The position numbers and the translations under genes were made by a program. A stretch of 64,000 nucleotides of DNA. Origin: CAWAWP01 sp963841205 (GTDB taxonomy: Bacteria; Chloroflexota; Ktedonobacteria; Ktedonobacterales; JADMIN01). Within the stretch, counting starts at the first letter, position 1. Each line of letters opens with the position of its first letter. Shown piece after piece: positions 1 through 8,153 of this stretch. The stretch is taken from assembly GCA_963841205.1 (NCBI GenBank), contig CAWJCH010000010.1, positions 186,001-250,000 of the forward strand, given 5' to 3'. Under the pieces are notes generated by a model. That model was not told where the DNA came from and did no database searches. It saw only the letters and a program-made list of their open reading frames with translations.

Positions 1-87
1 GCCCGTCCCCGTCCCCGTCGCCGTGCCGTAGCCCACTCGACGCTCCATCCCGGCGCGATGCCCGCGCGAGCCCCCTAGGAGGCGCAT

Positions 88-975
88 GTGGAAGCCGTCA
101 ACGAAGACGCCACCTTCGCGGCGACGGCGGACGCCGTCGCCGCGATCCGCGGGCACACGCGCCAGAAGCCGCGCGTCGCCATCGTCCTGGGGACGGGCCT
201 CGGCGGGCTGGCCGACGAGATCACCTCTCCTGCGATCGTGCCCTACGCGGAGATCCCCGGCTTTCCGCGATCGACGGTCGTCGGCCACGCGGGGCGGCTG
301 GTGATAGGGCGGCTCGCCGGCGTCACCGTCGCCGCGATGCAGGGCCGCTTCCACCTCTACGAGGGCTACACCCCGCAACAGGTGGTCTTCCCCATCCGCG
401 TGCTGCGGCAGCTCGGCGCTGAGACGCTGATCGTGACGAACGCGGCGGGCGGCCTGCGCGGCGACATGCACGCGGGCGACCTGATGCTGATCCGCGATCA
501 CATCGGCCTGCCGAGCATGGCCGGGCAGAATCCCTTGATCGGCCCCAACGACGAGCGGCTCGGCCCGCGCTTCCCCCCGATGACGCACGCCTATACCCCG
601 GAGCTGCTCGCCCTGGCGGGCGAGGTCGCCGCGGCGGCTAGCGTCCCGCTGGCGTCGGGCGTCTACACCTGGCTCTCCGGGCCGACCTACGAGACCCCCG
701 CCGAGCTGCGCTTCCTGCGCCTGATCGGGGCGGACGCCGTGGGCATGTCCACCGTGCCCGAGGTGATCGCCGCCGCCCACATGGGCATGCGCGTGCTCGC
801 GCTGAGCTGCATCACCAACGTCGCGCTCAAGGACGACACCGGCGAGACGCCCGAAGCCGGTCACACCGAGGTCGTCGAGACCGCGGCGGCGGCGGGGCCG
901 CGCCTCAGCGCCGTCGTCACCGGCGTGCTCAAGCGCCTCGCGGCGGCGAAGGCGCCCGCGCGCTCAGGTGGTTAG
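88..975 (+). CDS. punA: Purine nucleoside phosphorylase (trimeric class)
   Basis: Cytoplasmic enzyme that phosphorolyses inosine or guanosine to the free base and ribose-1-phosphate (purine salvage). The 295-aa length fits the trimeric PNP family. Family motifs appear in order: phosphate-binding GTGLG (35-39) and GHAGR (66-70), GRFHLYEGY (86-94), TNAAGGL (117-123), GPTYETPAE (198-206, with the base-binding Glu) and MSTVPE (220-225) followed by the base-binding Asn in CITNVA (~244). The GTG at 88 is chosen because TAGGAGG at 76-82 sits just upstream; the ATG at 86 is in the wrong frame. The 3' end overlaps the convergent gene by 12 bases. I can tell the family confidently, but not inosine from MTA-like specificity. 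Confidence 0.93.
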   Translation: MEAVNEDATFAATADAVAAIRGHTRQKPRVAIVLGTGLGGLADEITSPAIVPYAEIPGFPRSTVVGHAGRLVIGRLAGVTVAAMQGRFHLYEGYTPQQVVFPIRVLRQLGAETLIVTNAAGGLRGDMHAGDLMLIRDHIGLPSMAGQNPLIGPNDERLGPRFPPMTHAYTPELLALAGEVAAAASVPLASGVYTWLSGPTYETPAELRFLRLIGADAVGMSTVPEVIAAAHMGMRVLALSCITNVALKDDTGETPEAGHTEVVETAAAAGPRLSAVVTGVLKRLAAAKAPARSGG

Positions 976-1518
976 CGTGAGTGTCGTGTCGAAGGTGTAG
1001 CTCGCGCCGCCACGCCGCGCGTAGACCTCAAGCGTGTAGGGTCCCGGCGGCATGGAAGGCGCGGTGAGCTGCCACTGCGCCGAACCGGCGATATTGGTCG
1101 TTTGTTGTGCGGGCCAGGTGGTGAGGAGAGGGTTGGCGTCTCCCTGCCGCGCGCGCAGCGTGCAGAGAACGCCGGCCGCGGGCGTCGTAGAGCCGTCATT
1201 CGTGGCCGTCACGAGCACGGTGAATGGCGAACCAGCGGCGACGGGGTTCGGCGAGGCCACCACGACGATGGCGAAGCGGCCACCGCCGGAGAACGGCGTA
1301 TTCGTCGCCGTGGGGCTTGGCGAGGGCGAGAGCGCGATGGTGGCCGTCGCCGTCGGCTGGGTCGTTGCGGTTGGGGTGGAACTGGCGAACGCGCCCAGCG
1401 CCGAACGCGTCAAGACGCCCGCGCCCAGGCCGCTCAGCGCGAAGACCGCCAGCACGACGGCCACCACCGCCGCCGAGGGGCCTCTGCCCACGAACGTTCG
1501 TCTCTTCAGCACGCTCAC
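964..1518 (-). CDS. Membrane-anchored or secreted protein with Thr/Pro linker and Ig-like domain
   Basis: Function unknown. From the GTG at 1518 the protein (about 184 aa) has a basic N-terminus (KRR), one hydrophobic segment (AAVVAVVLAVFALSGLGAGV), a Ser/Thr/Pro-rich low-complexity linker, and a C-terminal domain of about 100 residues that reads like a beta-sandwich (phrases such as VVASPNPVAAGSPFTVLVTA and PPGPYTLEVYARRG). This suggests an exported protein held at the membrane with an extracellular Ig-like domain. The frame stays open to 1617 upstream, but that extension is Arg/Pro-rich and lacks a signal sequence. Convergent with the phosphorylase gene. The domain assignment is inference from pattern only. 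Confidence 0.6.
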   Translation of the reverse strand: MSVLKRRTFVGRGPSAAVVAVVLAVFALSGLGAGVLTRSALGAFASSTPTATTQPTATATIALSPSPSPTATNTPFSGGGRFAIVVVASPNPVAAGSPFTVLVTATNDGSTTPAAGVLCTLRARQGDANPLLTTWPAQQTTNIAGSAQWQLTAPSMPPGPYTLEVYARRGGASYTFDTTLTLTT

Positions 1519-1676
1519 CCAGCCCAATCGTCGATCGGTGTGCCGAGCCCGCACAGACGGGCTTCTTGGCCGCGTGGCCCCAGGCGCGGCTGCAAGGACC
1601 GGCCAACCCGCGTGCATTCTATCCGGCAGGCCGACGGCGCCTCAAGCCGCTAGCCGTGATGGATGACGGACGCGCC

Positions 1677-2660
1677 CTAGGGCATCGATGAGCCATGCGC
1701 CGCCTCGAAGTCCACCAGGCGCACGTCGGGGTCCGCCAGCATCAGCGCCGAGACGTCCATCACCCGCGTCTCCGGCGTCAGCAGCGCCGCGCCACGGCGG
1801 ACCGTCGCGAGGTGCGCCAGCCCCGACTTGCGCAGCACCCATTCCGCCAGCAACACGTACGACGCCCAGTGCGCCGGGTTCGAGGTCCGCTCCCAGACCG
1901 GCTCGCCAAAGCGGAACGCCTGCTCGAAGAACTCATTGTTCTTCACCGCGAACGGGAAGAGCTTGCGCCCCAGCGGCTCCCCCTCCACCTCGCCGGACTG
2001 CAGGATCGTCTGCGCGACCTCGCTCACCCGCTTGTTCTTCGGTTCGCAGCGCGTCAGCAGGATGCCGCCGAGGCCGATCTCGTGGCCGGCCTCGCGCACG
2101 CGCGCTAGCAGCCGCAGCATCGCTTCCAACCCCTCGAGCGCGGGCGTCTCCGCCACCAGCGGCACGATCACGCGCGAGGTCGCCGCCAGCGCGTTCGCCA
2201 TCAACGGGCCGCCCTCGGCGGGGAAGTCGATCAGGGCGATGTCGTAATCCTGCGCCACCGCGCCGATCAGCCCGGCGAGCACTCCTTCGGAATGCAAGAA
2301 CGCGGCGGCGTCGGCCTCCAGCTCATCCCACGGCAGCACGCCGATGTAGCCCCCCGACCAGCTCGGCAGCGATTGCAGGCGCACCGGCAGGCCGGCCTGA
2401 TCAAGCGCCGCGCGGGCCTCGGCCGGCGAAGGGGCCGCGCCCGGCGGCACCATCTGGAACGACAGCAGCACACTGGAAAGCTCCCCGTGATCGCTTTCTG
2501 GCCAGATGTTGCGCAGCGACGCTGACGCCGTCCCCGGCTGCGCCAGATCCACCACCAGCACCCGCGCGCCATAGAGAGCGCAGAGCCGGGCGAGCGTCGC
2601 CACCGTCGTCGACTTGCCCTGCCCTCCCTTGCGCGTCGCGACCCCAAAGACCTGTTGCAT
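1677..2660 (-). CDS. ParA/MinD-type P-loop ATPase (orphan)
   Basis: Member of the SIMIBI ParA/MinD ATPase class. It opens with a deviant Walker A, KGGQGKST (residues 11-18), including the signature Lys11 and P-loop Lys16. VLVVDLAQPGTAS follows (Asp38 in the Walker A' position), then an IALIDFPAEGG segment equivalent to Walker B. The 327-aa length is usual for Soj/ParA. There is no HTH N-terminus, so it is a short chromosomal type rather than a P1-type plasmid ParA. No parB gene or parS-like site is seen beside it, so partitioning of chromosome, protein cargo or a polar structure are all possible. Both neighbours are unrelated and it appears to be a single-gene unit. Confidence 0.85.
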   Translation of the reverse strand: MQQVFGVATRKGGQGKSTTVATLARLCALYGARVLVVDLAQPGTASASLRNIWPESDHGELSSVLLSFQMVPPGAAPSPAEARAALDQAGLPVRLQSLPSWSGGYIGVLPWDELEADAAAFLHSEGVLAGLIGAVAQDYDIALIDFPAEGGPLMANALAATSRVIVPLVAETPALEGLEAMLRLLARVREAGHEIGLGGILLTRCEPKNKRVSEVAQTILQSGEVEGEPLGRKLFPFAVKNNEFFEQAFRFGEPVWERTSNPAHWASYVLLAEWVLRKSGLAHLATVRRGAALLTPETRVMDVSALMLADPDVRLVDFEAAHGSSMP

Positions 2661-2816
2661 CCAGCGTTTCCACCCTAATCTGCGCCCGTCTCCGTCAGCC
2701 CTTCAGTATGGCGATCCGCCTCTGAGGGTGTCAAGCGCGATAGGCATGCGTGACGTGACCGCCCCCGGCGATAATCGTTAGCTCGCTCGTCATTGCATGA
2801 GAACAAGAAATCCTGA

Positions 2817-2845
2817 TTGACGCGCCTGCCTTCTCTCTTTACAAT
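2817..2845 (+). promoter_or_regulatory. Sigma-70-type promoter for the LuxR-HTH gene
   Basis: TTGACG (2817-2822), a 17-bp spacer and TACAAT (2840-2845). A start near 2852 would give a leader of about 165 nt. That leader holds two small hairpins: GGTTGT/ACAACC near 2914-2930 and GCACTC/GAGTGC near 2938-2957. The stretch 2661-2816 holds nothing else I can identify. Confidence 0.6.
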
Positions 2846-2866
2846 GTGGCAGCCAGTCGAGTCACG

Positions 2867-3019
2867 ATGCGCGGAGGAAAGCAGCAGCGTGGGCCGAAGT
2901 CGCGCCGCAACCAGGTTGTAGGACACAACCCAGGCCGCACTCACCACGTGGAGTGCGACCCTGCCACGCCTCGCCGTACCGTGGACCCTGACCCGGCGAT
3001 AGCGGAAAACGATCGATGA
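2867..3019 (+). CDS. Possible 50-residue basic leader ORF overlapping the LuxR-HTH start
   Basis: An ATG-to-TGA frame of 50 codons lies in the long leader downstream of the promoter at 2817-2845. It ends in an ATGA overlap with the ATG of the HTH gene, an arrangement typical of translational coupling. The product would be Arg/Lys-rich at the N-terminus (begins MRGGKQQRG). There is no strong ribosome binding site. It may be a fortuitous frame in GC-rich DNA. Confidence 0.25.
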   Translation: MRGGKQQRGPKSRRNQVVGHNPGRTHHVECDPATPRRTVDPDPAIAENDR

Positions 3020-3276
3020 TTCACGCCGAGCTGCTCCCGCCACACCTCAACCTCCCGACGACTAGCGCCGTCAACTCGGTGCTCTCGGCCTGGCTCCCCG
3101 CGCTGGCGAAGGGCTGGCGCAACAGCGAGATCGCGCGGGAGCTGAATATGGCCGAGAACACGGTGGAGTATCACATCCGCCACCTCTTCGGCAAGCTTGC
3201 GGCATCGTCGCGCTCGGAGGTGATCGTCACGGCGCAACACCTGGGATGGCTCGACAGCCGAGAGTCGCTATGTTAG
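3016..3276 (+). CDS. Small LuxR/GerE-type helix-turn-helix protein
   Basis: An 86-residue protein made almost entirely of a LuxR-type HTH: residues about 29-80 read LPALAKGWRNSEIARELNM, then AENTVEYHIRHLFGKL, then SSRSEVIVTA. This matches the GerE pattern of 'G..N.EIA..L..S..TV..H...I..KL...+R'. There is no receiver or ligand-binding domain, so it resembles stand-alone DNA-binding regulators. The target is unknown. It is preceded by a good promoter and a structured leader, and followed after 66 nt by a hypothetical gene it may be co-transcribed with. Confidence 0.75.
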   Translation: MIHAELLPPHLNLPTTSAVNSVLSAWLPALAKGWRNSEIARELNMAENTVEYHIRHLFGKLAASSRSEVIVTAQHLGWLDSRESLC

Positions 3277-3342
3277 AATGGCGCAACGTCCAGCGTGGCT
3301 GCTTAGTCGATTGCTTGTTGCCGCGCGGGTCGGGAGGTGCAT

Positions 3343-3822
3343 ATGGCCGAGTGGCAAGCCGAGCTCGAAATCCTGCTCTCCCACCTGCACGTCTCGCTTG
3401 AACCGGAGGCCGTCGTCGGCCGCAGCGACTCCGCCGCGGTGCGCCGCATCGCCGAGGATGGCTCAGTCGGCGACGGCGGCGTGGCGCTCCCGCGCGAAGA
3501 CGAAGCGGCCGCAAGCGACGTGGCCTCCGCGGACGGCGACGAGGTGACCGCCGTGCGCAGCGAGATCGAGGCGACGCTCCGCCGGGTCGTGGCGCTCACC
3601 CAGGACGGCAAGCTCGATCCGCACGTGCGCGACGACGTGATCTTCGTCCTCCAGGCACTCACGCGCCCACAGCCGCGCGGCAGCCGCTCGCGCCCGCGCC
3701 CCCGCAGCGGTCCCGGCGACTCCTCAACCGAGTGGCAACTCGCCTCGGCCGCCGCCGTCCTCCACTTCTGCCGCATCGTCCTCCGCATGACGCAAGCCGT
3801 CGCCGCCGAGCCAGAGCCGTAA
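3343..3822 (+). CDS. Hypothetical protein, 159 residues
   Basis: I do not recognise a family. The ATG at 3343 follows GGGAGG (3332-3337). The protein has a short N-terminal helix-like part (MAEWQAELEILLSHLHVSL), an acidic/Ala-rich variable middle, a conserved-looking segment (VRSEIEATLRRVVALTQDGKLDPHVRDDVIF), an Arg/Pro basic patch and a C-terminal helix. There are no Cys clusters and no signal peptide, so it is probably cytosolic. Same strand as the LuxR-HTH gene upstream, a possible small operon. Confidence 0.55.
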   Translation: MAEWQAELEILLSHLHVSLEPEAVVGRSDSAAVRRIAEDGSVGDGGVALPREDEAAASDVASADGDEVTAVRSEIEATLRRVVALTQDGKLDPHVRDDVIFVLQALTRPQPRGSRSRPRPRSGPGDSSTEWQLASAAAVLHFCRIVLRMTQAVAAEPEP

Positions 3823-3835
3823 GCGCCCCGCGCGG

Positions 3836-3912
3836 CCTCCCCCCTCGCCTCCGCGGAGGAGGGGCGGGGTCCCCGGCGAGCGGGGGCTTGACGGCGGGGG
3901 CCTCACCCCCTC
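3836..3912. repeat. GC-rich dispersed palindrome, family A
   Basis: Imperfect palindromic stretch built round a 'ggggtcccc...gggggcttg' core with flanking 'cctccgcggagg'. Related copies are at 12860-12910, 17506-17543, 21703-21763, 22483-22525, 48686-48747 and 49488-49552, in both orientations and always intergenic. It sits between convergent genes here and may serve as a bidirectional terminator. Confidence 0.5.
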
Positions 3913-3954
3913 TGCCAAGCCATCAGTGCCGCGATCCCTCGCGCGCCCCAGCGA

Positions 3955-4404
3955 TTACCCCTCGCTCGACGCGTCGTCGCGCAGCTCGTAGTACGCCGTG
4001 ATGCAGAGCGCATCCGCAAGTTTCGCCATGATCGACGAGAGATCGTGATCCTTCACGCGGCAGATGTAATGTTGATCCGGCAAGACGCTCCGCAGCACGG
4101 GGTAGGTCAGCTCAGTCTTCACCAGGCTATCGCCATCCAACTGGGGATAGTCTTCTTTCAGCAGCAGGTGGTGATAGGGCCGCAGCTTGCCGCGATACGT
4201 CGTCAGCGGCAGCACGTTCAGCGCGCCAGCATACTTGCAGAACGCTGTGCTCGAAACCACCAGCGCGGGGTGCCAATCCAGGATGCGCCGTTCCTCGACG
4301 CCGGGTGGTAGCTCTGGGTACGCAAAGTTCACCCAGTAGAGGCATCCAAACTCGACCGGATGTCTGAACGTCGCATCGTCGGTGTGCAGATCGGGGTGCG
4401 GCAT
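3955..4404 (-). CDS. MazF/PemK-like type II toxin (putative endoribonuclease)
   Basis: 149 residues with the MazF/PemK layout: an opening strand GCLYWVNF, HPALVVSS, then NVLPLTTYRGK, a GDSLVKTELTYPVLRS segment matching the 'S.v....+t.....' strand, and C-terminal helices ending DLSSIMAKLADAL. Known family members are sequence-specific ribonucleases neutralised by a small upstream antitoxin. A 63-residue gene lies 63 nt upstream on the same strand, as expected for such a pair. The protein is slightly longer than typical MazF (about 110-120 aa), with an N-terminal extension of about 15 residues. Toxic activity is inferred. Confidence 0.68.
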   Translation of the reverse strand: MPHPDLHTDDATFRHPVEFGCLYWVNFAYPELPPGVEERRILDWHPALVVSSTAFCKYAGALNVLPLTTYRGKLRPYHHLLLKEDYPQLDGDSLVKTELTYPVLRSVLPDQHYICRVKDHDLSSIMAKLADALCITAYYELRDDASSEG

Positions 4405-4467
4405 CCTCGAATGTCAACTTCCCGCCAGGAGAGGCCATCGTGCCCGCGGACTCGCCGCCGCGCGGCG

Positions 4468-4659
4468 CTAGTTCTCGACGGGCTCATCCGCGAGCTGGAG
4501 CGCGCGAAGGATCATCGCGTGCGTCAGCCGCACCAAGCGCAGGCGCTCCTCGCGCTCGTCCGGATCCTCATCGAGCAGGGCATGTATTACATCGGCCTCG
4601 TAGGCCGTGCGGCGCTCGGCGATCGCCGCCTGGCGATCGAGCGTGATGTCTGCGGTCAT
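4468..4659 (-). CDS. Small acidic protein, candidate antitoxin
   Basis: 63 residues from the ATG at 4659, chosen because GGTGAGGA lies just upstream; an in-frame ATG at 4683 lacks a site. The sequence is helical and highly charged (RQAAIAERRTAYEADVIHAL then LDEDPDEREERLRLVRL), without a recognisable MazE, PHD or RHH motif. Its size, charge and position just upstream of the MazF/PemK-like gene suggest an antitoxin, possibly of an undescribed type. That role is inference from context. Confidence 0.5.
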   Translation of the reverse strand: MTADITLDRQAAIAERRTAYEADVIHALLDEDPDEREERLRLVRLTHAMILRALQLADEPVEN

Positions 4660-4825
4660 CGCGTCCTCACCTTTCGCCGCCATCCACGCCGACGGCCGAC
4701 CGTCGGCACGAAGGAAGCGCTACTCGCATGCGTGGACACGACGAGCGCCACAACCAGCGCCAGCTTGCTCGTCTCCCACCGGCACCCTCGCCACCTCCGT
4801 GAGGGGCGCGTCCAGTGGTATCCGC

Positions 4826-4854
4826 ATTATAGCAGCACGTCTCCGGCCACTCAA
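4826..4854 (-). promoter_or_regulatory. Promoter for the toxin/antitoxin-like pair
   Basis: On the minus strand: TTGAGT (4854-4849), a 17-bp spacer and a perfect TATAAT (4831-4826). It points at the small gene starting at 4659 and would give a leader of about 160 nt. It is the strongest -10 in this part of the window. Confidence 0.5.
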
Positions 4855-5018
4855 GGGCGAACGCCGTCCATGCGGGCCAGTACCCACGCAAACACCGATC
4901 ACCCCCGCCGTGCCCTCGATCTCAATGTTACGTCACACCACGCTGAAGGGTGTGTAGAATGACGGCATATGCGGCCAGCGAATGCCCCCGCACCAAGCAC
5001 GAGAGGAGCGCCGCGACG

Positions 5019-5696
5019 ATGTCCACCGCGCGATCGTGGCATCTCCCCATTCGCCGGCCCGGGCGCCCGGCAAGAGGCCAGCTCGCCCGAGTGCTTACCG
5101 CGTGGTACGCGCTCTCTGCACGGGGCGATCCACCGCGCGACGAGGCCCGCGACGCTGATCGCGCCTCCGCCCCATCCCTCGCCTTCGAGGCCTTCTTCCG
5201 CGAGCATCAGCAGCCGATCTTCGGCTACCTCTGGCGCATGACCGGCGACGAGCAGGCCGCGTATGACCTCAGCCAGGAGGCCTTTCTCCGCGCCTGGCGT
5301 CACTTCGACCGCATCCATACCTACGAGTTGCCCGGTGGCTGGCTCTTTCGCGTCGCCACCAATCTCGCCCTCAAGCACCTCCGTCATCATCGCGTCGTCG
5401 CGGGGCTCGTCGTGAGCGCTATGGAGGCCGCGTCCGCGCTCGACACGGAGGCCGCATCGTCGTCCGATCCCGCCGCGCACGTCGCCGACGACGATCTCGT
5501 GCGCGACGTGCTACTCGACCTCGCGCCGCGACCGCGCGCCGTCCTGGTGCTGCACGACGTCTACGGCTTCACTACCGCCGAGATCGCCGGCATGCTCGCC
5601 ATGACCCACGCCGCCGCCAAGATGATGCTCGCGCGCGCCCGCGAGCAGTTCCGCGTGCGGTATCGCCGCCACGACGATCAGGAGCCGCGCCCATGA
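5019..5696 (+). CDS. ECF (extracytoplasmic function) sigma-70 factor
   Basis: Alternative RNA polymerase sigma subunit. Region 2 is seen at AFFREHQQPIFGYLWRMTGD, then QAAYDLSQEAFLRAWRHFDR, followed by the helical GGWLFRVATNLALKHLR. Region 4 is LAPRPRAVLVLHDVYGFTTA, then EIAGMLAMTHAAAKMMLARA. The ATG at 5019 has GAGGAG about 10 nt upstream; earlier in-frame ATGs (4950, 4959) lack one. Its stop overlaps the start of the anti-sigma gene (ATGA at 5693), so the two are translationally coupled. Because the partner is disrupted by an insertion, this factor may now be deregulated. The stretch 4684-5018 upstream holds the divergent promoter and no gene. Confidence 0.86.
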   Translation: MSTARSWHLPIRRPGRPARGQLARVLTAWYALSARGDPPRDEARDADRASAPSLAFEAFFREHQQPIFGYLWRMTGDEQAAYDLSQEAFLRAWRHFDRIHTYELPGGWLFRVATNLALKHLRHHRVVAGLVVSAMEAASALDTEAASSSDPAAHVADDDLVRDVLLDLAPRPRAVLVLHDVYGFTTAEIAGMLAMTHAAAKMMLARAREQFRVRYRRHDDQEPRP

Positions 5697-6310
5697 CCGA
5701 AGAACTGACCCTCGTCTGCGAGCATGGCCTCCGCGCCGTCGAGCTTTCGGCCTGGCATGACGGCGACCTCTCCGACGCGGAAATGCGCCACGTCGGCGAC
5801 CATCTCGCCGAGTGCCCAGCGGCGCGCGCCCATCTCGCCGACTACGATGCCCTCATCGCCGCCCTACGCGCCCAGCGCGTGCCCACCGTGGACGAACGTC
5901 TCTGGCAACGCGTCTCCGACCGCGCAACGGCAATTCCGGCGCATGCGCCAGCCGCCTTCGTGCATCGCCATCCGCTCGCCATCAGCCTCGGCACGCTGGG
6001 GACCGTCGCCGCGCTGCTCGCGCTCGTGCTCGGCTTCGCTCGCCTCCTCATGCCCGGTCCCCAGCCAGGGCCTACGACGTACCCCGGCTGGACCGCCGCC
6101 ACCTTCCCGCGCGGCTTCACGCTCGACTTCGGCTCCCTCGCCGTGGTGGATGGCGACACCGCCTATGCCTGCGTCACCGCGCTCGACCAGCAGCAGCGGC
6201 AGAAAGCCACCGTCCACGGACCCGCCACCCAGTTCTGGGTCACGCACGACCGCGGCCAGACGTGGACCCGCCGCGCCGATCCGCCCTTTTGCATGGCGTC
6301 GGACGAGTAA
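5693..6310 (+). pseudogene. Anti-sigma factor, N-terminal fragment (interrupted by tnpB remnant)
   Basis: Encodes the cytosolic anti-sigma domain, one membrane segment and the start of an extracytoplasmic domain. The zinc-type anti-sigma signature is present as H37-x3-C41 (DHLAEC), but the usual second Cys of CxxC is Ala44. A transmembrane helix spans about residues 95-118. After it, an extracellular part contains a BNR/Asp-box (THDRGQTW). The frame then runs into transposon-derived sequence and stops at 6310. The rest of the same protein resumes at about 7034-7978 in the same reading frame. Overlaps the sigma gene by 4 nt. Confidence 0.82.
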
Positions 6311-7005
6311 AGATCATCCCGCATCGACCGCTGGAAGGCGTACCCAAGACCGCGACCATTTGCCGCAGTAGCACCGACAAATGGTATGTCTGCCTCTCCT
6401 GCGAGTGTGTCGAGCCGTCCCCGCTGCCAGCGACTGGTCAACAGGTCGGGATTGATGTTGGTCTCAAGACCTTTGCCACTCTCTCGACGGGTGCTGAAGT
6501 CGCCAACCCTCGCTTCTTCCGGGCTGAGGAGAAAGCGCTGGCGAAGGCGCAACGGCGTCTGTCGAAGGAAGAGAACGACACACCGGAACGTGCGAAGCGG
6601 CGTAAGGTCGTGGCGCGCGTCCATGAGCGCATTGCCTGGCGGCGCGGCGACTTCACCCATCAGCACAGCCGCCGCATCGTGGACGGATTTGACCTGATCG
6701 CAGGAGAAGACCTCTCGGTCAATCGGATGGTGCACAACCACTGTCTCGCCAAGAGCCTCCATGACGCCGCGTGGAGTCAGTTCACCAGCCTCCTTTCGTA
6801 CAAGGCCGCCTGGGCCGGTCGGAAGTAGGTCGCCGTGAACCCCGCGTACACGAGTCAAGATGGCTCACAGTGTGGACATCGGCAAACACGCTCCCTCTCC
6901 GACCGCACCTCTGCCTGCCCCTGTTGTGGGGTGGTGTTAGACCGCGACTACAAGGCAAGTCTACATATTCTGAGACTGGGACAACAGTCTCTGGCTTCGG
7001 CCTAG
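6304..7005 (+). pseudogene. tnpB: TnpB remnant (IS200/IS605 family), 5'-truncated with an internal stop
   Basis: Reads as the C-terminal ~230 residues of a TnpB RNA-guided nuclease. It begins inside the protein (KIIPHRPLEGVPKTATI), then shows the RuvC Asp motif GIDVGLKTFATLS, the Glu motif LIAGEDLSVNRM, a zinc finger (CGH...CPCC) and the last RuvC Asp in LDRDYKASLHILRLG. An in-frame TAG at 6826-6828 interrupts it just before VAVNPAYTSQ, and the first third is missing. No tnpA is present. It splits the anti-sigma/propeller gene, so the insertion is later than that gene. Confidence 0.88.
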
Positions 7006-7038
7006 AAGCCCCCGGCTTTCGCCGCGGGGAGTTGTCAC
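7002..7038 (+). repeat. IS200/IS605-type right-end hairpin
   Basis: Hairpin of the form 'agaagcccccggc...gccgcggggagttgtcac', located directly after the tnpB remnant. It is the reverse-oriented equivalent of the ends at 36569-36604, 45937-45972 and 62244-62281. It marks the right boundary of the insertion; host coding sequence resumes at about 7034. Confidence 0.75.
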
Positions 7039-7063
7039 TAGCGTCAACCAGTGCAGCGTCACC

Positions 7064-7978
7064 GTGGACGGCCTCGACCCCAACGTCGTCACCATCTGGG
7101 GCCGCTCCATCCCGCTCCACAGCGGCGGCCTCGATGCGTATACCACCCGGTCCACATCCAGCGGATCGGACGCGGCAGTCACGTATGACGGTGGCGCGAG
7201 CTGGCAGCAGCCGTCTCTCGTAGCCAACAGTTCGTACAACATCCTCCAGCATACGACCCTCGGCGGCACCACCTACGCGCTCATCTGTTGCGACACCGGC
7301 AGCAACGCTGGGGCGCGGCTCGTCGCCAGTTACGATTCCCTGGCGACCTGGCAGCCCATCGACGGCGCGATCGTCGCCTCAGGCCAACATATCGCCTGGT
7401 TCACCGTCGCTCCCACGACGGGCGCGATCACCACCGCCGCCTCCAACCCATCGGCGTCCACCTCAGGGGACCAACATCTCTGGCAGAGCGGCGACGACGG
7501 CGGCTACTGGTCGAAGCTGCCAACCCCCACGAATAGCCCGAATGTGTCGTATGTCGTCCAGCAATCGGGCGGTGCTGTTCCCGAGATCTGTGCCGCCTCC
7601 TATGCGGACTCAGGCGCCGGGCCACTACAATTCGCTGAATCGAACGGTATCGTATGCAGCACAGACGGCGGCCATTCCTGGGTGTCGCACCCCCTGCCAC
7701 CGATCGCCAGTTGCCTCTCGTCCGCTGGTTACCCGAACCTTCAGACCATCGCGCCGAACGGTGACCTGTACGAGAACGACGGCGGCTGCACCGATACCCT
7801 CTATCGCCTCCCATTCAATGGCGATACCTGGCAGGCCGTCGCCACCGCACCGACGACACACCTCATGCTCACCTACTATCCCACCTCCGGCCTAGTCTGG
7901 ACCATGCCGCGCATCACCGACGCGTACACGCAGGTCGACCCCACCGGCTACGTCTACACGAGGCCCACCGCCCTCTAG
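7064..7978 (+). pseudogene. Anti-sigma-linked beta-propeller domain, C-terminal fragment
   Basis: Continuation of the interrupted gene at 5693: same reading frame, and host sequence is already recognisable a few codons before 7064. It carries further BNR/Asp-boxes (TYDGGASW, STDGGHSW), the hallmark of sialidase/Vps10-like beta-propellers, about 300 residues in all. In the intact ancestor this would be an extracytoplasmic sensor attached through one membrane helix to the anti-sigma domain. The GTG at 7064 could theoretically restart translation, but no ribosome binding site is visible and the product would lack signal and membrane segments. Probably non-functional. Confidence 0.72.
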
Positions 7979-8153
7979 GCCACCGCTGGACGCCCGCCGC
8001 CACCCGCGTTACAATGCGCCCGACGCTGGCGCGCGCGCAGCCGAACTCCTCCACGAGACGCGCTCGAACGTCAACAGCGGCGAGAGAGGCCGCAGAGGGG
8101 CGCGTTTCCGTGGCTCGTAGGCCGCGAGCCGCCCGCAGAAGGATCATGCCGCG

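Noticed and set aside
1..31. Possible C-terminus of an upstream gene (Pro-Val repeats ending in TAG at 29-31)
   Set aside because: Only nine codons of low complexity are visible; not enough to call a gene.
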